This document shows positions 1-5,231 of a DNA stretch of 5,928 nt, piece after piece. Below the pieces are notes generated by a model. The model had not been told where the DNA came from. It saw only the letters and a program-made list of their open reading frames with translations, and did no database searches. Source of the stretch: Gemmatimonadota bacterium (GTDB lineage: Bacteria; Latescibacterota; UBA2968; UBA8231). Location: positions 1 to 5,928 of the forward strand of contig JAPOZF010000179.1 in the NCBI GenBank assembly GCA_026706165.1. The letters are read 5' to 3'. The translations under genes were made by a program, and so were the position numbers. Numbering within the stretch: position 1 is the stretch's first letter; each line of letters opens with the position of its first letter.

Positions 1-236
1 GGATCGTATGCACTGATGTCCCCCCCTATCTCGAAATCCGTAATGGTCAGCGCAGGCTCCCCCAGTATTTCCCACCACTCATCGACGGTGCCATCCTGCA
101 GGTCGATTCGGACCGCGGCCTCCTCGGTTATCTCGGGGATCGGAATGACTCGATCACTGAGCTGGGCTCGAGCCGGGCTCTGTCCTCCAGCAAACGACCC
201 GGCGAGCAGGGCAGCCGACAGGAATTGATGTCGCAT
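1..236 (-). CDS. Secreted CBM9/DOMON-like protein, N-terminal part (cut by window edge)
   Basis: This is the first 78 complete codons of a gene that continues beyond base 1. The start ATG has a good ribosome binding site (AAAGGA, six bases before the ATG). Residues 1-24 form a Sec signal peptide with a likely AxA cleavage site (ARA24|Q25). From residue 24 the protein aligns without gaps to the gene at 603-1517 over about 56 residues with about 27 identities, including AQ-SDR, RIDL-DG, W-E, EP-LT--DF and a shared YDP. The two are therefore tandem paralogues. The 'DG+VDEWW' motif near residues 49-55 resembles the start of CBM9-type/DOMON-like beta-sandwich domains, in which a short 'DG--DDW' strand opens the fold. 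The product is probably exported to the periplasm or beyond; the ligand is unknown. The gene has its own upstream region (237-484) downstream of terminator hairpins, so it is probably a separate transcript. Confidence 0.85.
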   Translation of the reverse strand, partial: MRHQFLSAALLAGSFAGGQSPARAQLSDRVIPIPEITEEAAVRIDLQDGTVDEWWEILGEPALTITDFEIGGDISAYD

Positions 237-484
237 CTTTGATCCTTTCCCGCATCAGATTCAGGTTTTCGAGACAGAGTGCGCATTGCGTCATCCTTTC
301 GGAAACGCATATCCCAAATTCAGCAAAAACAAAAAGCGAGGGGCAAGTCTCTCGAAACAGCTGGTGGTACGGAAGGAACCTTTCAGCATCGACATCAGGC
401 CCAATCGGTGCAGTGTGAGCGTCTCTTCCAGACTTCCTCGAGGGCTGCGCAGGGCGGACCGGTTTATCAGCTCCCCCTTATCTG

Positions 485-531
485 AAAAAACGGGAACAGA
501 CAGTTGAAAAATGTTTCATTTGTCTGAAACA
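485..531 (-). terminator. Nested inverted repeats, probable intrinsic terminator of the gene at 603-1517
   Basis: Two overlapping hairpins can form. The first pairs TGTTTCA (512-518) with TGAAACA (525-531) around a six-base loop and is followed directly on the minus strand by five T (511-507). The second pairs CAGACA (497-502) with TGTCTG (521-526), plus an inner TGAAA/TTTCA stem (505-509 with 514-518, loop AATG), and is followed after six bases by a run of six T (490-485). Both are correctly placed after the stop codon at 603. The stems are AT-rich, so efficiency is uncertain. Confidence 0.55.
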
Positions 532-552
532 GATGGTGTTTATTATTCGTCG

Positions 553-578
553 AAAAATAGTAGGGAAGTCTTCTTCCC
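553..578 (-). terminator. Short hairpin after the gene at 603-1517
   Basis: GGGAAG (563-568) pairs with CTTCCC (573-578) around a four-base loop. On the minus strand this begins 25 bases past the stop codon and is followed, after five bases, by five T (557-553). It may be a first weak terminator or a 3'-end stabilising hairpin ahead of the stronger structures at 485-531. Confidence 0.45.
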
Positions 579-602
579 GGAATCGCCCAGACAGAACGAA
601 TT

Positions 603-1517
603 TTACTCCGACAGGCTGGCCTTGATGCGTGCCCAGGTGACGCTTTCGACAGCGGTTCCGCTGGTACCGCCGTCTGCCCCCAGAAGAATCCCATGCGCCC
701 AATGGTCTGACGTCCAAATCAAAGGCAGATCCCATGACGCATCCGGACCAAACAAGTCGTGTGCACGGTCCGGCGTTGACGGGTCCATGTCACTGTCCTG
801 CAGAAACATGGCAAACTCAATCATCTTTCCGGTGAGAAGTTCCGATACGAGACTCTGCTCCGGGGCATCCCAGATCAACCTGTCAAAGGCGGTGACGTAG
901 AACTCGATCACGTAGAAAACGGGCTGACTGTCCAGTACGCGCCCGCCGCCATCGGCGTACGGTACCTGGTGCGCCCAGGGAAAATGGGTACTCACCCATT
1001 CCAGAAAAACGTTGCTGCCGTTTTCGTTGTTTTCAGCAACTGCCCAATACTTTTGAGCCTGCCCCATCGTGATATCCCGAATAACCACGTTGTCCTCTCC
1101 CGTTTCGACTACCGCCCCACCGCTGCTGTCGCCGTCGACCAAAAAATGAAGGGTTGCTTCGATAGGGGGCCAATGAAACGCGCGCCAAGGGAAGTCACCT
1201 GCATAGGTATCGTCCACGATCTCAGCGGCCACGAACAGGTGGTTGCCGGAATCGTGCCAGGCCAGCCAGATGCGAAAATCAAACGACGACGGGTCGTACT
1301 CCGGATACGATGGTGGAGTGGCGAAATCCAGCGGCGTCAAGGTCGGCTCGCGGAAGACCTCCGACCAGTCCTCCACCGAACCGTCCCTGAGGTCGATGCG
1401 CGCGCGCATCTCGTCGGTCAGCTCCCTGAACGGGTAGAGGCGGTCCGACCACTGGGCATCGAGGGCAATGGCCGGCATCAGGATGAAAAAAGCGACTCGG
1501 AAGGACAGGGGTTGCAT
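603..1517 (-). CDS. Secreted CBM9/DOMON-like beta-sandwich protein
   Basis: A 304-residue exported protein. Residues 1-21 are a Sec signal peptide (hydrophobic FRVAFFILMPAIAL, likely cleavage ALDA21|Q22). The mature part has an opening 'DGSVEDW' (residues 46-51), then alternating hydrophobic strands such as FRIWLAWHD (81-89) and LFVAAEIVDDTY (94-105), a later FYVIEFYVTAFDRLIWD (201-217) and a 'GKMIEFAMFLQDSDMDP' stretch (230-246). A 'DG..DDW', 'aW.d..L.va.eV.DD' and late 'E..I...' strand layout is what I associate with CBM9-type (DOMON-like) carbohydrate- or ligand-binding domains. The Asp-rich DSDMDP could bind calcium. No catalytic motif is visible. The gene at 1-236 is a tandem paralogue. 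The ATG is preceded by a modest GGCGGA. A weak sigma-70-like pair (TTGCTG, 18 bases, CATAGT; 1570 down to 1541) lies just past the terminator at 1577-1625, so it may be transcribed separately from the redox operon. That the gene is real is near certain; the fold call is tentative. Confidence 0.75.
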   Translation of the reverse strand: MQPLSFRVAFFILMPAIALDAQWSDRLYPFRELTDEMRARIDLRDGSVEDWSEVFREPTLTPLDFATPPSYPEYDPSSFDFRIWLAWHDSGNHLFVAAEIVDDTYAGDFPWRAFHWPPIEATLHFLVDGDSSGGAVVETGEDNVVIRDITMGQAQKYWAVAENNENGSNVFLEWVSTHFPWAHQVPYADGGGRVLDSQPVFYVIEFYVTAFDRLIWDAPEQSLVSELLTGKMIEFAMFLQDSDMDPSTPDRAHDLFGPDASWDLPLIWTSDHWAHGILLGADGGTSGTAVESVTWARIKASLSE

Positions 1518-1576
1518 GTGGGAATTCCGCCGTTACCTGCACTATGTGCTGAAGCCCCGCGGGACAGCAAGGAATG

Positions 1577-1625
1577 AAAAACTCGGCCATTCCGTCAGTT
1601 TCTGCTTGCCTGGAGAATGGCCGAG
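1577..1625 (-). terminator. Intrinsic terminator closing the redox/CSab operon
   Basis: A perfect 11-base-pair inverted repeat, CTCGGCCATTC (1582-1592) and GAATGGCCGAG (1615-1625), separated by 22 bases. On the minus strand the stem is followed at once by five T (1581-1577). It starts about 50 bases past the stop codon of the Cys-rich gene. The loop is longer than usual, but the GC-rich stem and immediate T run are classic, and the T run is only on the minus-strand exit side. It marks the 3' end of the operon. Confidence 0.8.
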
Positions 1626-1642
1626 GTCATGTCACAAATGGA

Positions 1643-1669
1643 CCGGCGCGCCGGCGGGACCAATGTCCC
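1643..1669. repeat. Palindrome and adjacent hairpin just after the Cys-rich gene
   Basis: A perfect 12-base palindrome CCGGCGCGCCGG (1643-1654) is followed by a small hairpin GGGAC-CAAT-GTCCC (1656-1669). They lie in the 3' untranslated region of the Cys-rich gene, starting seven bases after its stop. There is no T run, so this is more likely an mRNA-stabilising structure than a terminator. Confidence 0.5.
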
Positions 1670-1675
1670 CTGGAG

Positions 1676-2050
1676 TCACTTGCATCTACAATAGGATTTA
1701 ACCGACCCCGGATTAACGCACCATCCAGAATTACATTCTTCCCAAACCTGGCACCACATTTCACACTGCGCCTTGGTGACGCAGCCCGAAGATTTAATGG
1801 ATGAGCAATGGTGGTTTGCCGGGGCCTTGGGCGGCGTGCCCAGCACGATCATCGCGGCGACGATCAGCCCCGCTCCCCAGGCGAACCGGAAACCCTGCTC
1901 CGGGTTCACCCGGCCGCTTTCGTTCATGATGAACTCGCCCACGAATCCGGTCCGGCTCGTGAGAAGCTCACCCGTCTGCTCGATTGCGCTCGAAAGGCGC
2001 TCCCCGATGATAGCCAGGGGGCCGGAGAGCGTGTAAAGAAGATCCTTCAT
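1676..2050 (-). CDS. Membrane-anchored Cys-rich protein with a CSab (defensin/toxin-like) C-terminal domain
   Basis: A 124-residue protein in three parts. Residues 1-53 are polar to amphipathic with no standard signal peptide. Residues 54-71 form one hydrophobic segment (FAWGAGLIVAAMIVLG). Residues 82-124 hold eight cysteines at 82, 90, 96, 100, 106, 111, 121 and 123. Six of these fit the cysteine-stabilised alpha/beta signature: C90-x5-C96-x3-C100, G109-x-C111, C121-x-C123. By analogy the bonds would be 90-111, 96-121 and 100-123, with 82-106 as an extra fourth bond. I chose the ATG at 2050 because AAAGGG lies eight bases before it; the ATG at 2068 (six more residues) has no such site. The gene begins 62 bases after the A24 peptidase and ends before a terminator, so it is the last gene of the operon. 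Gly53-Phe54 just before the hydrophobic segment could be a prepilin-peptidase site. The function is unknown: antimicrobial, channel-binding, structural pilin-like, or a redox-active small subunit are all possible. Confidence 0.8.
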   Translation of the reverse strand: MKDLLYTLSGPLAIIGERLSSAIEQTGELLTSRTGFVGEFIMNESGRVNPEQGFRFAWGAGLIVAAMIVLGTPPKAPANHHCSSIKSSGCVTKAQCEMWCQVWEECNSGWCVNPGSVKSYCRCK

Positions 2051-2112
2051 TTTTTCATCCCTTTCCATTTTGGATGAGGTGGTCCGTCGTGGTTATCCAC
2101 TTTCTCATGTTG

Positions 2113-3162
2113 TCAGCCCCCTCGAAGCCATATGCCCAGGTCGATCAGGGGCGGCGCCAGGTTGCCTGCGAACAGGGCGGTCAGCAGGGCCCCGGCAGCG
2201 AGGAACGGCGCGAAGGGAAAAGCCTGTTCCAACTCGATTGCATTTCCTGCCAGACTACCTTTGCGTCCCAACTCCCGCAGGCGCCTCGCCTGCGCCTTTG
2301 TCAGCCCCCGGCCCTCCTCGCACAGCGCCTCGCCGTCTTTCGCGCTCACCGTGGTCCGGGGCACGTCTCCGGCCTGGACCTCGCCGGCCGGAAGCGCTTG
2401 CACCAGGGCGCGGCCGTACTGGAACCGCACCTGCAGGTACACCACTTCGAGCACCCAGACAGCCCCGAGCATCAGCACACAGGTCTGCCAGGCCCCGGTG
2501 GTATGGGACAGGTAGAGCAGGGCGGCAAGGCCGGGAACCAGGATTACGCCCCAGTACTTCTCCTCCAGCCCCCGGTCGAGCAGGACCCAGCCGGCGACCA
2601 GGGCGGCAAAGGCCTCGAGGTAGCTGAGCGGTCGCCCCAGAACGAGCCAGGCGAAGGCCAGGGTCAGACCCAACAGCCCGGCCAGGCCAAGGGCGGCGCG
2701 CAGCCACTGTCTCCCCCCGGGGCGGGCGGTTTCTTTCTCCCGGCGCCACAGCGGCACCAGCAGCAGCACGAGCAGGTAGCAGATCAGACTGTTCAGGATC
2801 AGGGCGAACGGGGCGGCCTGCATGGCCAACGGTTCGGGCGACGGGCACAGGCTCGGGGGCAGGGCCGCCACCGCGGCCCAGAACAGCTTGGCGTCTCCCG
2901 GAGCCCAGAACCCGAACAGGGTCAGCCCGACCGCCACCGCCAGGCCGATGCCTAACAAGGCGGCGACGCGGCCGAAGGTGGTCACGTCGAGGGCCACCAT
3001 CGCGGTCTGCCCGATCAGCCCGATCCCGAGCAGGGCCAGGGTGTAGCGGTTGGGCACCCGCCTCGCCTTCAGGTCGGTGTAGCCGGTGTAGAACCCGACC
3101 GCCAGCAGGCTGGCGAGCATGGCCGTCTCCACGAGAAAGACCGGGTCGGTGAACAGGTTCAT
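2113..3162 (-). CDS. A24-family prepilin peptidase-like membrane protease with long insertion
   Basis: A 349-residue polytopic membrane protein. The two active-site aspartates of the A24 (TadV/CpaA/PilD) aspartyl peptidases are present: D30 in 'TDLKARRVPN' and D90 in 'APGDAKLF'. The second motif is a variant, because the usual GxGD has Ala in place of the first Gly. There are hydrophobic segments at about 9-28, 41-59, 66-86, 94-104, 117-138, 154-176, 181-195, 205-220, 226-243 and 313-333. The last carries 'FPFAPFLAAG', like the PFGPFLA motif of the final PilD helix. About 170 residues with extra helices and a soluble stretch (roughly 250-310) are therefore inserted between the catalytic core and the last helix. 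No N-terminal zinc/methylase domain is present. The family cuts type IV prepilins after Gly at the cytoplasmic face of the inner membrane. The start ATG overlaps the previous gene's TGA (ATGA), with AGGG six bases upstream. No pilus gene is nearby, so the likely substrate is the Cys-rich protein encoded next. Confidence 0.88.
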   Translation of the reverse strand: MNLFTDPVFLVETAMLASLLAVGFYTGYTDLKARRVPNRYTLALLGIGLIGQTAMVALDVTTFGRVAALLGIGLAVAVGLTLFGFWAPGDAKLFWAAVAALPPSLCPSPEPLAMQAAPFALILNSLICYLLVLLLVPLWRREKETARPGGRQWLRAALGLAGLLGLTLAFAWLVLGRPLSYLEAFAALVAGWVLLDRGLEEKYWGVILVPGLAALLYLSHTTGAWQTCVLMLGAVWVLEVVYLQVRFQYGRALVQALPAGEVQAGDVPRTTVSAKDGEALCEEGRGLTKAQARRLRELGRKGSLAGNAIELEQAFPFAPFLAAGALLTALFAGNLAPPLIDLGIWLRGG

Positions 3163-3758
3163 CGGCTACCCTGTCCCCCCAGGACGTCGGCGGCCAGGGC
3201 CCGTACCAGCCTGGCTCCCTCCGGCTCGCCGACGCCGGAAGCGACCACCTTGGCCTCGGCGTCGAGCAGGTAGGTGGTGGGCACGCCGCTGGTCCGGTAG
3301 GCGTCGAAGGTGCTGCCGTCGGCATCCTCCAGCAGCGGAAACTGGGCGACGAGCTCCTCCTGCAGCTCCGCCTCCTCCTGCGCCGGCTCCCGGCCGGTGC
3401 CGCCCCCGCGCTGAATGAACAGCAGGCGTTGCCCCAGGTCAGGCAGGCCCTCGTCGAGCACGGTGCGCATCAACTGGCGGCTGTACGGACAGGAGAAGCT
3501 GACGAACACGGCGGCCGCGGATTCCCCCTTGAGGTCTTCCAGGTTGACGGTGTTCTCGCCGGCCGCGTCCGGCAGCTCGAAGTCGGGGGCCGGCGTGCCC
3601 CGGGAGATCAGGGAGGACCCTTCATCTACTATGCGCAGGAGCAGGGAGGACTCCGGGGCCTGACCCTCGGGCCGGTCCCCGGTCGCCAGGGCGGCGATCA
3701 ACCCCAGCGCCAGCAAGCCCCCTGCCAGCAACGGCTTGAGCGCATGGCGATCCATCAT
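3159..3758 (-). CDS. TlpA-like thioredoxin-fold protein with CxxS active site
   Basis: A 199-residue membrane-anchored periplasmic protein. Residues 9-26 form an uncleaved signal anchor or signal peptide. The thioredoxin/AhpC-TSA fold follows: 'GTPAPDFELPD' (54-64) is the standard redoxin entry motif, 'VFVSFSCPYS' (84-93) is the active-site strand and loop, and 'SGVPTTYLLD' (157-166) holds the cis-proline P160. The active site is C90-P-Y-S93. The resolving Cys is replaced by Ser and there is no other cysteine in the protein. A one-Cys site cannot make a stable internal disulfide, which suggests an isomerase- or mixed-disulfide-type role, or a partner with its own thiols. The start was chosen at the first of two adjacent ATGs, which overlaps the upstream TGA (ATGA) and follows a strong GGGAGGAGGGG site. 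An upstream extension of the frame (to 4229) is antisense-style noise over the neighbouring gene. Translational coupling on both sides places it firmly in the operon. Confidence 0.87.
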   Translation of the reverse strand: MMDRHALKPLLAGGLLALGLIAALATGDRPEGQAPESSLLLRIVDEGSSLISRGTPAPDFELPDAAGENTVNLEDLKGESAAAVFVSFSCPYSRQLMRTVLDEGLPDLGQRLLFIQRGGGTGREPAQEEAELQEELVAQFPLLEDADGSTFDAYRTSGVPTTYLLDAEAKVVASGVGEPEGARLVRALAADVLGGQGSR

Positions 3759-4300
3759 GCCCCTCCTCCCTTGGAGTCGTTCCAGGCCGCCAGGACTTCG
3801 GTGATGCTGCGGCTGCCGGTAGCGGCGTGGCGGACCACCCCGCCCCGGTCGATCAGAAGGGCGCTGGGCACCCCGCGCACGTCGTAGAGCCGGTGCACCG
3901 TCTGCTGTTCGTCGTGGCCGATGGCGAGGGCGGCCTCTCCGATGTGGGCCTGCACCAGGTCCGGGTCGCCGGTGGCGACGGCGACGATGGGCAACACCTC
4001 GGCAGCCGCCTTCACTGCCGGGTAGGCGGCCTTGCAGGCCCCGCAGGCCGCGTCGGTGAAGTAGAGCACCCAGGCATCGGCTTCCCGGGCGCCGGCCAGG
4101 GACACGGTTTCTCCCCCGAGGCCGGGCAGGGTGAAATCGGGGGCCTGCCCGCCCAGCAGGTGGGCGAACGGCTTGGGCGGCAGACCGGGCGGCGCCCCGG
4201 TCTCCAGGCGCGCGCCGATGCCGATGCACAGCGCCAGCAGCAACCCCGCGACCGCGGACAGCGGCTTTACCATGGGATTCATCCCTGTAGAATCAGCCAT
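3755..4300 (-). CDS. TlpA-like thiol-disulfide oxidoreductase with CGAC active site
   Basis: A 181-residue periplasmic thioredoxin-fold protein. Residues 11-29 form a signal anchor or signal peptide. 'GGQAPDFTLPGLGGETVSL' (50-68) is the redoxin entry, 'VLYFTDAACGACK' (78-90) is the active-site strand with the redox pair C86-G-A-C89, and 'VRGVPSALLID' (141-151) has the cis-proline P145. One further Cys (C25) sits in the membrane segment. The family exchanges disulfides with secreted or membrane substrates; whether this member reduces or oxidises cannot be told from sequence. The ATG at 4300 overlaps the end of the FMN-binding gene by eight bases and has AAGG about nine bases upstream (with AGGG nearer). 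In-frame ATGs at 4282 and 4273 are poorer, the first because its AGGG lies directly against it. Its partners are probably the CxxC flavoprotein before it and the CxxS protein after it. Confidence 0.9.
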   Translation of the reverse strand: MADSTGMNPMVKPLSAVAGLLLALCIGIGARLETGAPPGLPPKPFAHLLGGQAPDFTLPGLGGETVSLAGAREADAWVLYFTDAACGACKAAYPAVKAAAEVLPIVAVATGDPDLVQAHIGEAALAIGHDEQQTVHRLYDVRGVPSALLIDRGGVVRHAATGSRSITEVLAAWNDSKGGGA

Positions 4301-4898
4301 TTCCCTTGCCTTCGATTGCGGTCCTCGAGGCGAACCAGGAGTGCAGCCCGCGCAACTCGGTCAGCATGGCCCCGACCGTCAGCGTCGCCCCGCTGATGCC
4401 GTCCAGATCCTGGCCGAGCCGTAACGAATCGCCCAGGGAGGTTCCTTCCAGCTGCGCCAGGAAGGCGTCCGGATCGAAGGAGCCGCTCTCCTTCTCCCAG
4501 GCTTCCAGGGGGGCCACTCCTGCGATTTGCCGGGTCGAGGCGGTCAGGAAGACGGCGGCCAGCAGGTCGCGGCAGGTGCCGCAGGCGATGTCGTGGCGCA
4601 CCAGCGCCAGGGCGTAGACCGGGTCGCCCTTGTCGGAGACCCGGTAGAGCTGCAGCAGGCCGGAGCGGGGCAGCGGCCGGGCCTCATGGATCAGCTGGAG
4701 GTCAGGGGAAGCGAGCGAAGGGGCGAACTGCCGGGTGGTTGCGAGAAGCTGTGTCGCGGTGGGAAGCTCGGGGAGCGCCGGATCGAAGCGGCGGGCGCTG
4801 GCCTGGGCGTAGAGGTGGAGGAGAACGGCGACTCCTCCTGCCAGGCCCAGGATCAGGCCGCAGGATATCAGTACTGCCGGTTGCTTGCGCAAATTCAT
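4293..4898 (-). CDS. Membrane-anchored FMN-binding domain protein with CxxC
   Basis: A 201-residue protein with an N-terminal membrane anchor (residues 8-30) and a periplasmic domain. Near the C-terminus, 'DGISGATLT' (166-174) matches the S/T-G-A-T flavinylation motif of NqrC, RnfG and related FMN-binding domains, in which ApbE attaches FMN covalently to the Thr (here T172). Upstream, 'YALALVRHDIACGTCRD' (95-111) contains C106-G-T-C109, a thioredoxin-like CxxC that NqrC and RnfG do not normally have at this point. This suggests a flavoprotein that can exchange electrons with thiols, perhaps linking disulfide chemistry to the respiratory chain. It is the first gene after the sigma-54 promoter at 4987-5002. 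The ATG has a short ACAGG two bases away, a weak site. No ApbE gene is in the window, so modification would depend on one elsewhere. The flavin motif is clear; the electron partner is inference. Confidence 0.82.
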   Translation of the reverse strand: MNLRKQPAVLISCGLILGLAGGVAVLLHLYAQASARRFDPALPELPTATQLLATTRQFAPSLASPDLQLIHEARPLPRSGLLQLYRVSDKGDPVYALALVRHDIACGTCRDLLAAVFLTASTRQIAGVAPLEAWEKESGSFDPDAFLAQLEGTSLGDSLRLGQDLDGISGATLTVGAMLTELRGLHSWFASRTAIEGKGNG

Positions 4899-4986
4899 TA
4901 CCTGTCAGTCCCGTGCCTTCCGTCCATCCTTTCGGACAGCCGAACCAGAGTTTCTCATCCGCTACCGGGAGTCTGGGGAGAAATGG

Positions 4987-5002
4987 TGCAAAACCTGGGC
5001 CA
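4987..5002 (-). promoter_or_regulatory. Sigma-54 (-24/-12) promoter of the redox operon
   Basis: The minus strand reads TGGCCCAGGTTTTGCA, against the RpoN consensus TGGCACG-N4-TTGCA. The invariant GG (-24) and GC (-12) are present with exactly ten bases between them, and the TTGCA box is perfect. Transcription would start near 4976, leaving a leader of about 78 bases before the ATG at 4898. The gene directly upstream encodes a sigma-54 activator. The position, strand and neighbouring regulator support it. Confidence 0.82.
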
Positions 5003-5081
5003 AATCGTGTTGAAATGGCCTAACTTCTTTCATGACAAGGGCTTGGAACCCTTTTCCGGACGGGTGGAAATTTGGAAGGAC

Positions 5082-5098
5082 TGTTTACTTATGAAACA
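5082..5098. promoter_or_regulatory. Candidate activator binding site (TGTTT-N7-AAACA)
   Basis: A 17-base inverted repeat centred about 114 bases upstream of the predicted start site, the usual distance for a sigma-54 activator's upstream sequence. A, T-rich DNA lies between it and the promoter, which would suit looping. The half-site TGAAACA also occurs in the repeat at 512-531. The pattern is short, so confidence is low. Confidence 0.3.
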
Positions 5099-5231
5099 CC
5101 CAACCGGTCCAACGGAGATGTCCCCTGTTGAAGAGGAACTGCAACTTGATGTCCGGCAAGGAGTTGAAAAGAAGGAACCCTCGGATAAGGAGGGGGTGTT
5201 ACAAATTGGTACGACTGTTTTGTTTTTAAAC

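Larger units (their letters stand above)
237..602. other. Intergenic region between the two paralogous secreted-protein genes
   Basis: I see no credible gene here. The short open frames on both strands lack ribosome binding sites or family-like sequence. The high-coordinate half (485-578) holds several inverted repeats that read as minus-strand terminators for the gene at 603-1517. The low-coordinate half (237-484) should contain the promoter of the gene at 1-236. I could not pick a convincing sigma-70 or sigma-54 promoter; an AT-rich stretch around 320-345 is the most likely place. Confidence 0.6.

Noticed and set aside
969..1577. Plus-strand frame of 202 codons
   Set aside because: It is antisense to the secreted CBM9/DOMON-like gene, whose signal peptide and paralogue show that the minus frame is the coding one.
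1576..1620. Second sigma-54 promoter upstream of the gene at 603-1517 (TGGCCGAGTTTTTCA)
   Set aside because: The -12 position reads CA in place of GC, and the sequence is better explained as the stem and T run of the terminator.
1676..2050. Methylamine-dehydrogenase-like small (TTQ) subunit
   Set aside because: Like that subunit it is Cys-rich and sits beside a thioredoxin-like gene, but it is too short, has fewer cysteines with different spacing, and no heavy-chain gene is present.
2051..2068. Upstream ATG at 2068 as start of the Cys-rich gene
   Set aside because: It has no ribosome binding site, whereas the ATG at 2050 has AAAGGG eight bases upstream, a site that lies inside this six-codon extension.
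2074..2955. Plus-strand frame of 293 codons
   Set aside because: It is antisense to the A24 peptidase, Gln/Gly-rich and without motifs; the peptidase frame has clear catalytic motifs.
2255..3325. Long minus-strand frame of 356 codons
   Set aside because: It is an alternative frame of the A24 peptidase and CxxS genes; it is Arg/Pro/Gly-rich and has no domain.
3759..4229. Extension of the CxxS thioredoxin frame upstream to 4229
   Set aside because: It fully overlaps the CxxC thioredoxin gene in another frame and is Arg/Gly/Pro-rich, typical of an out-of-frame GC-rich shadow; the ATGA overlap start at 3758 has a strong ribosome binding site.
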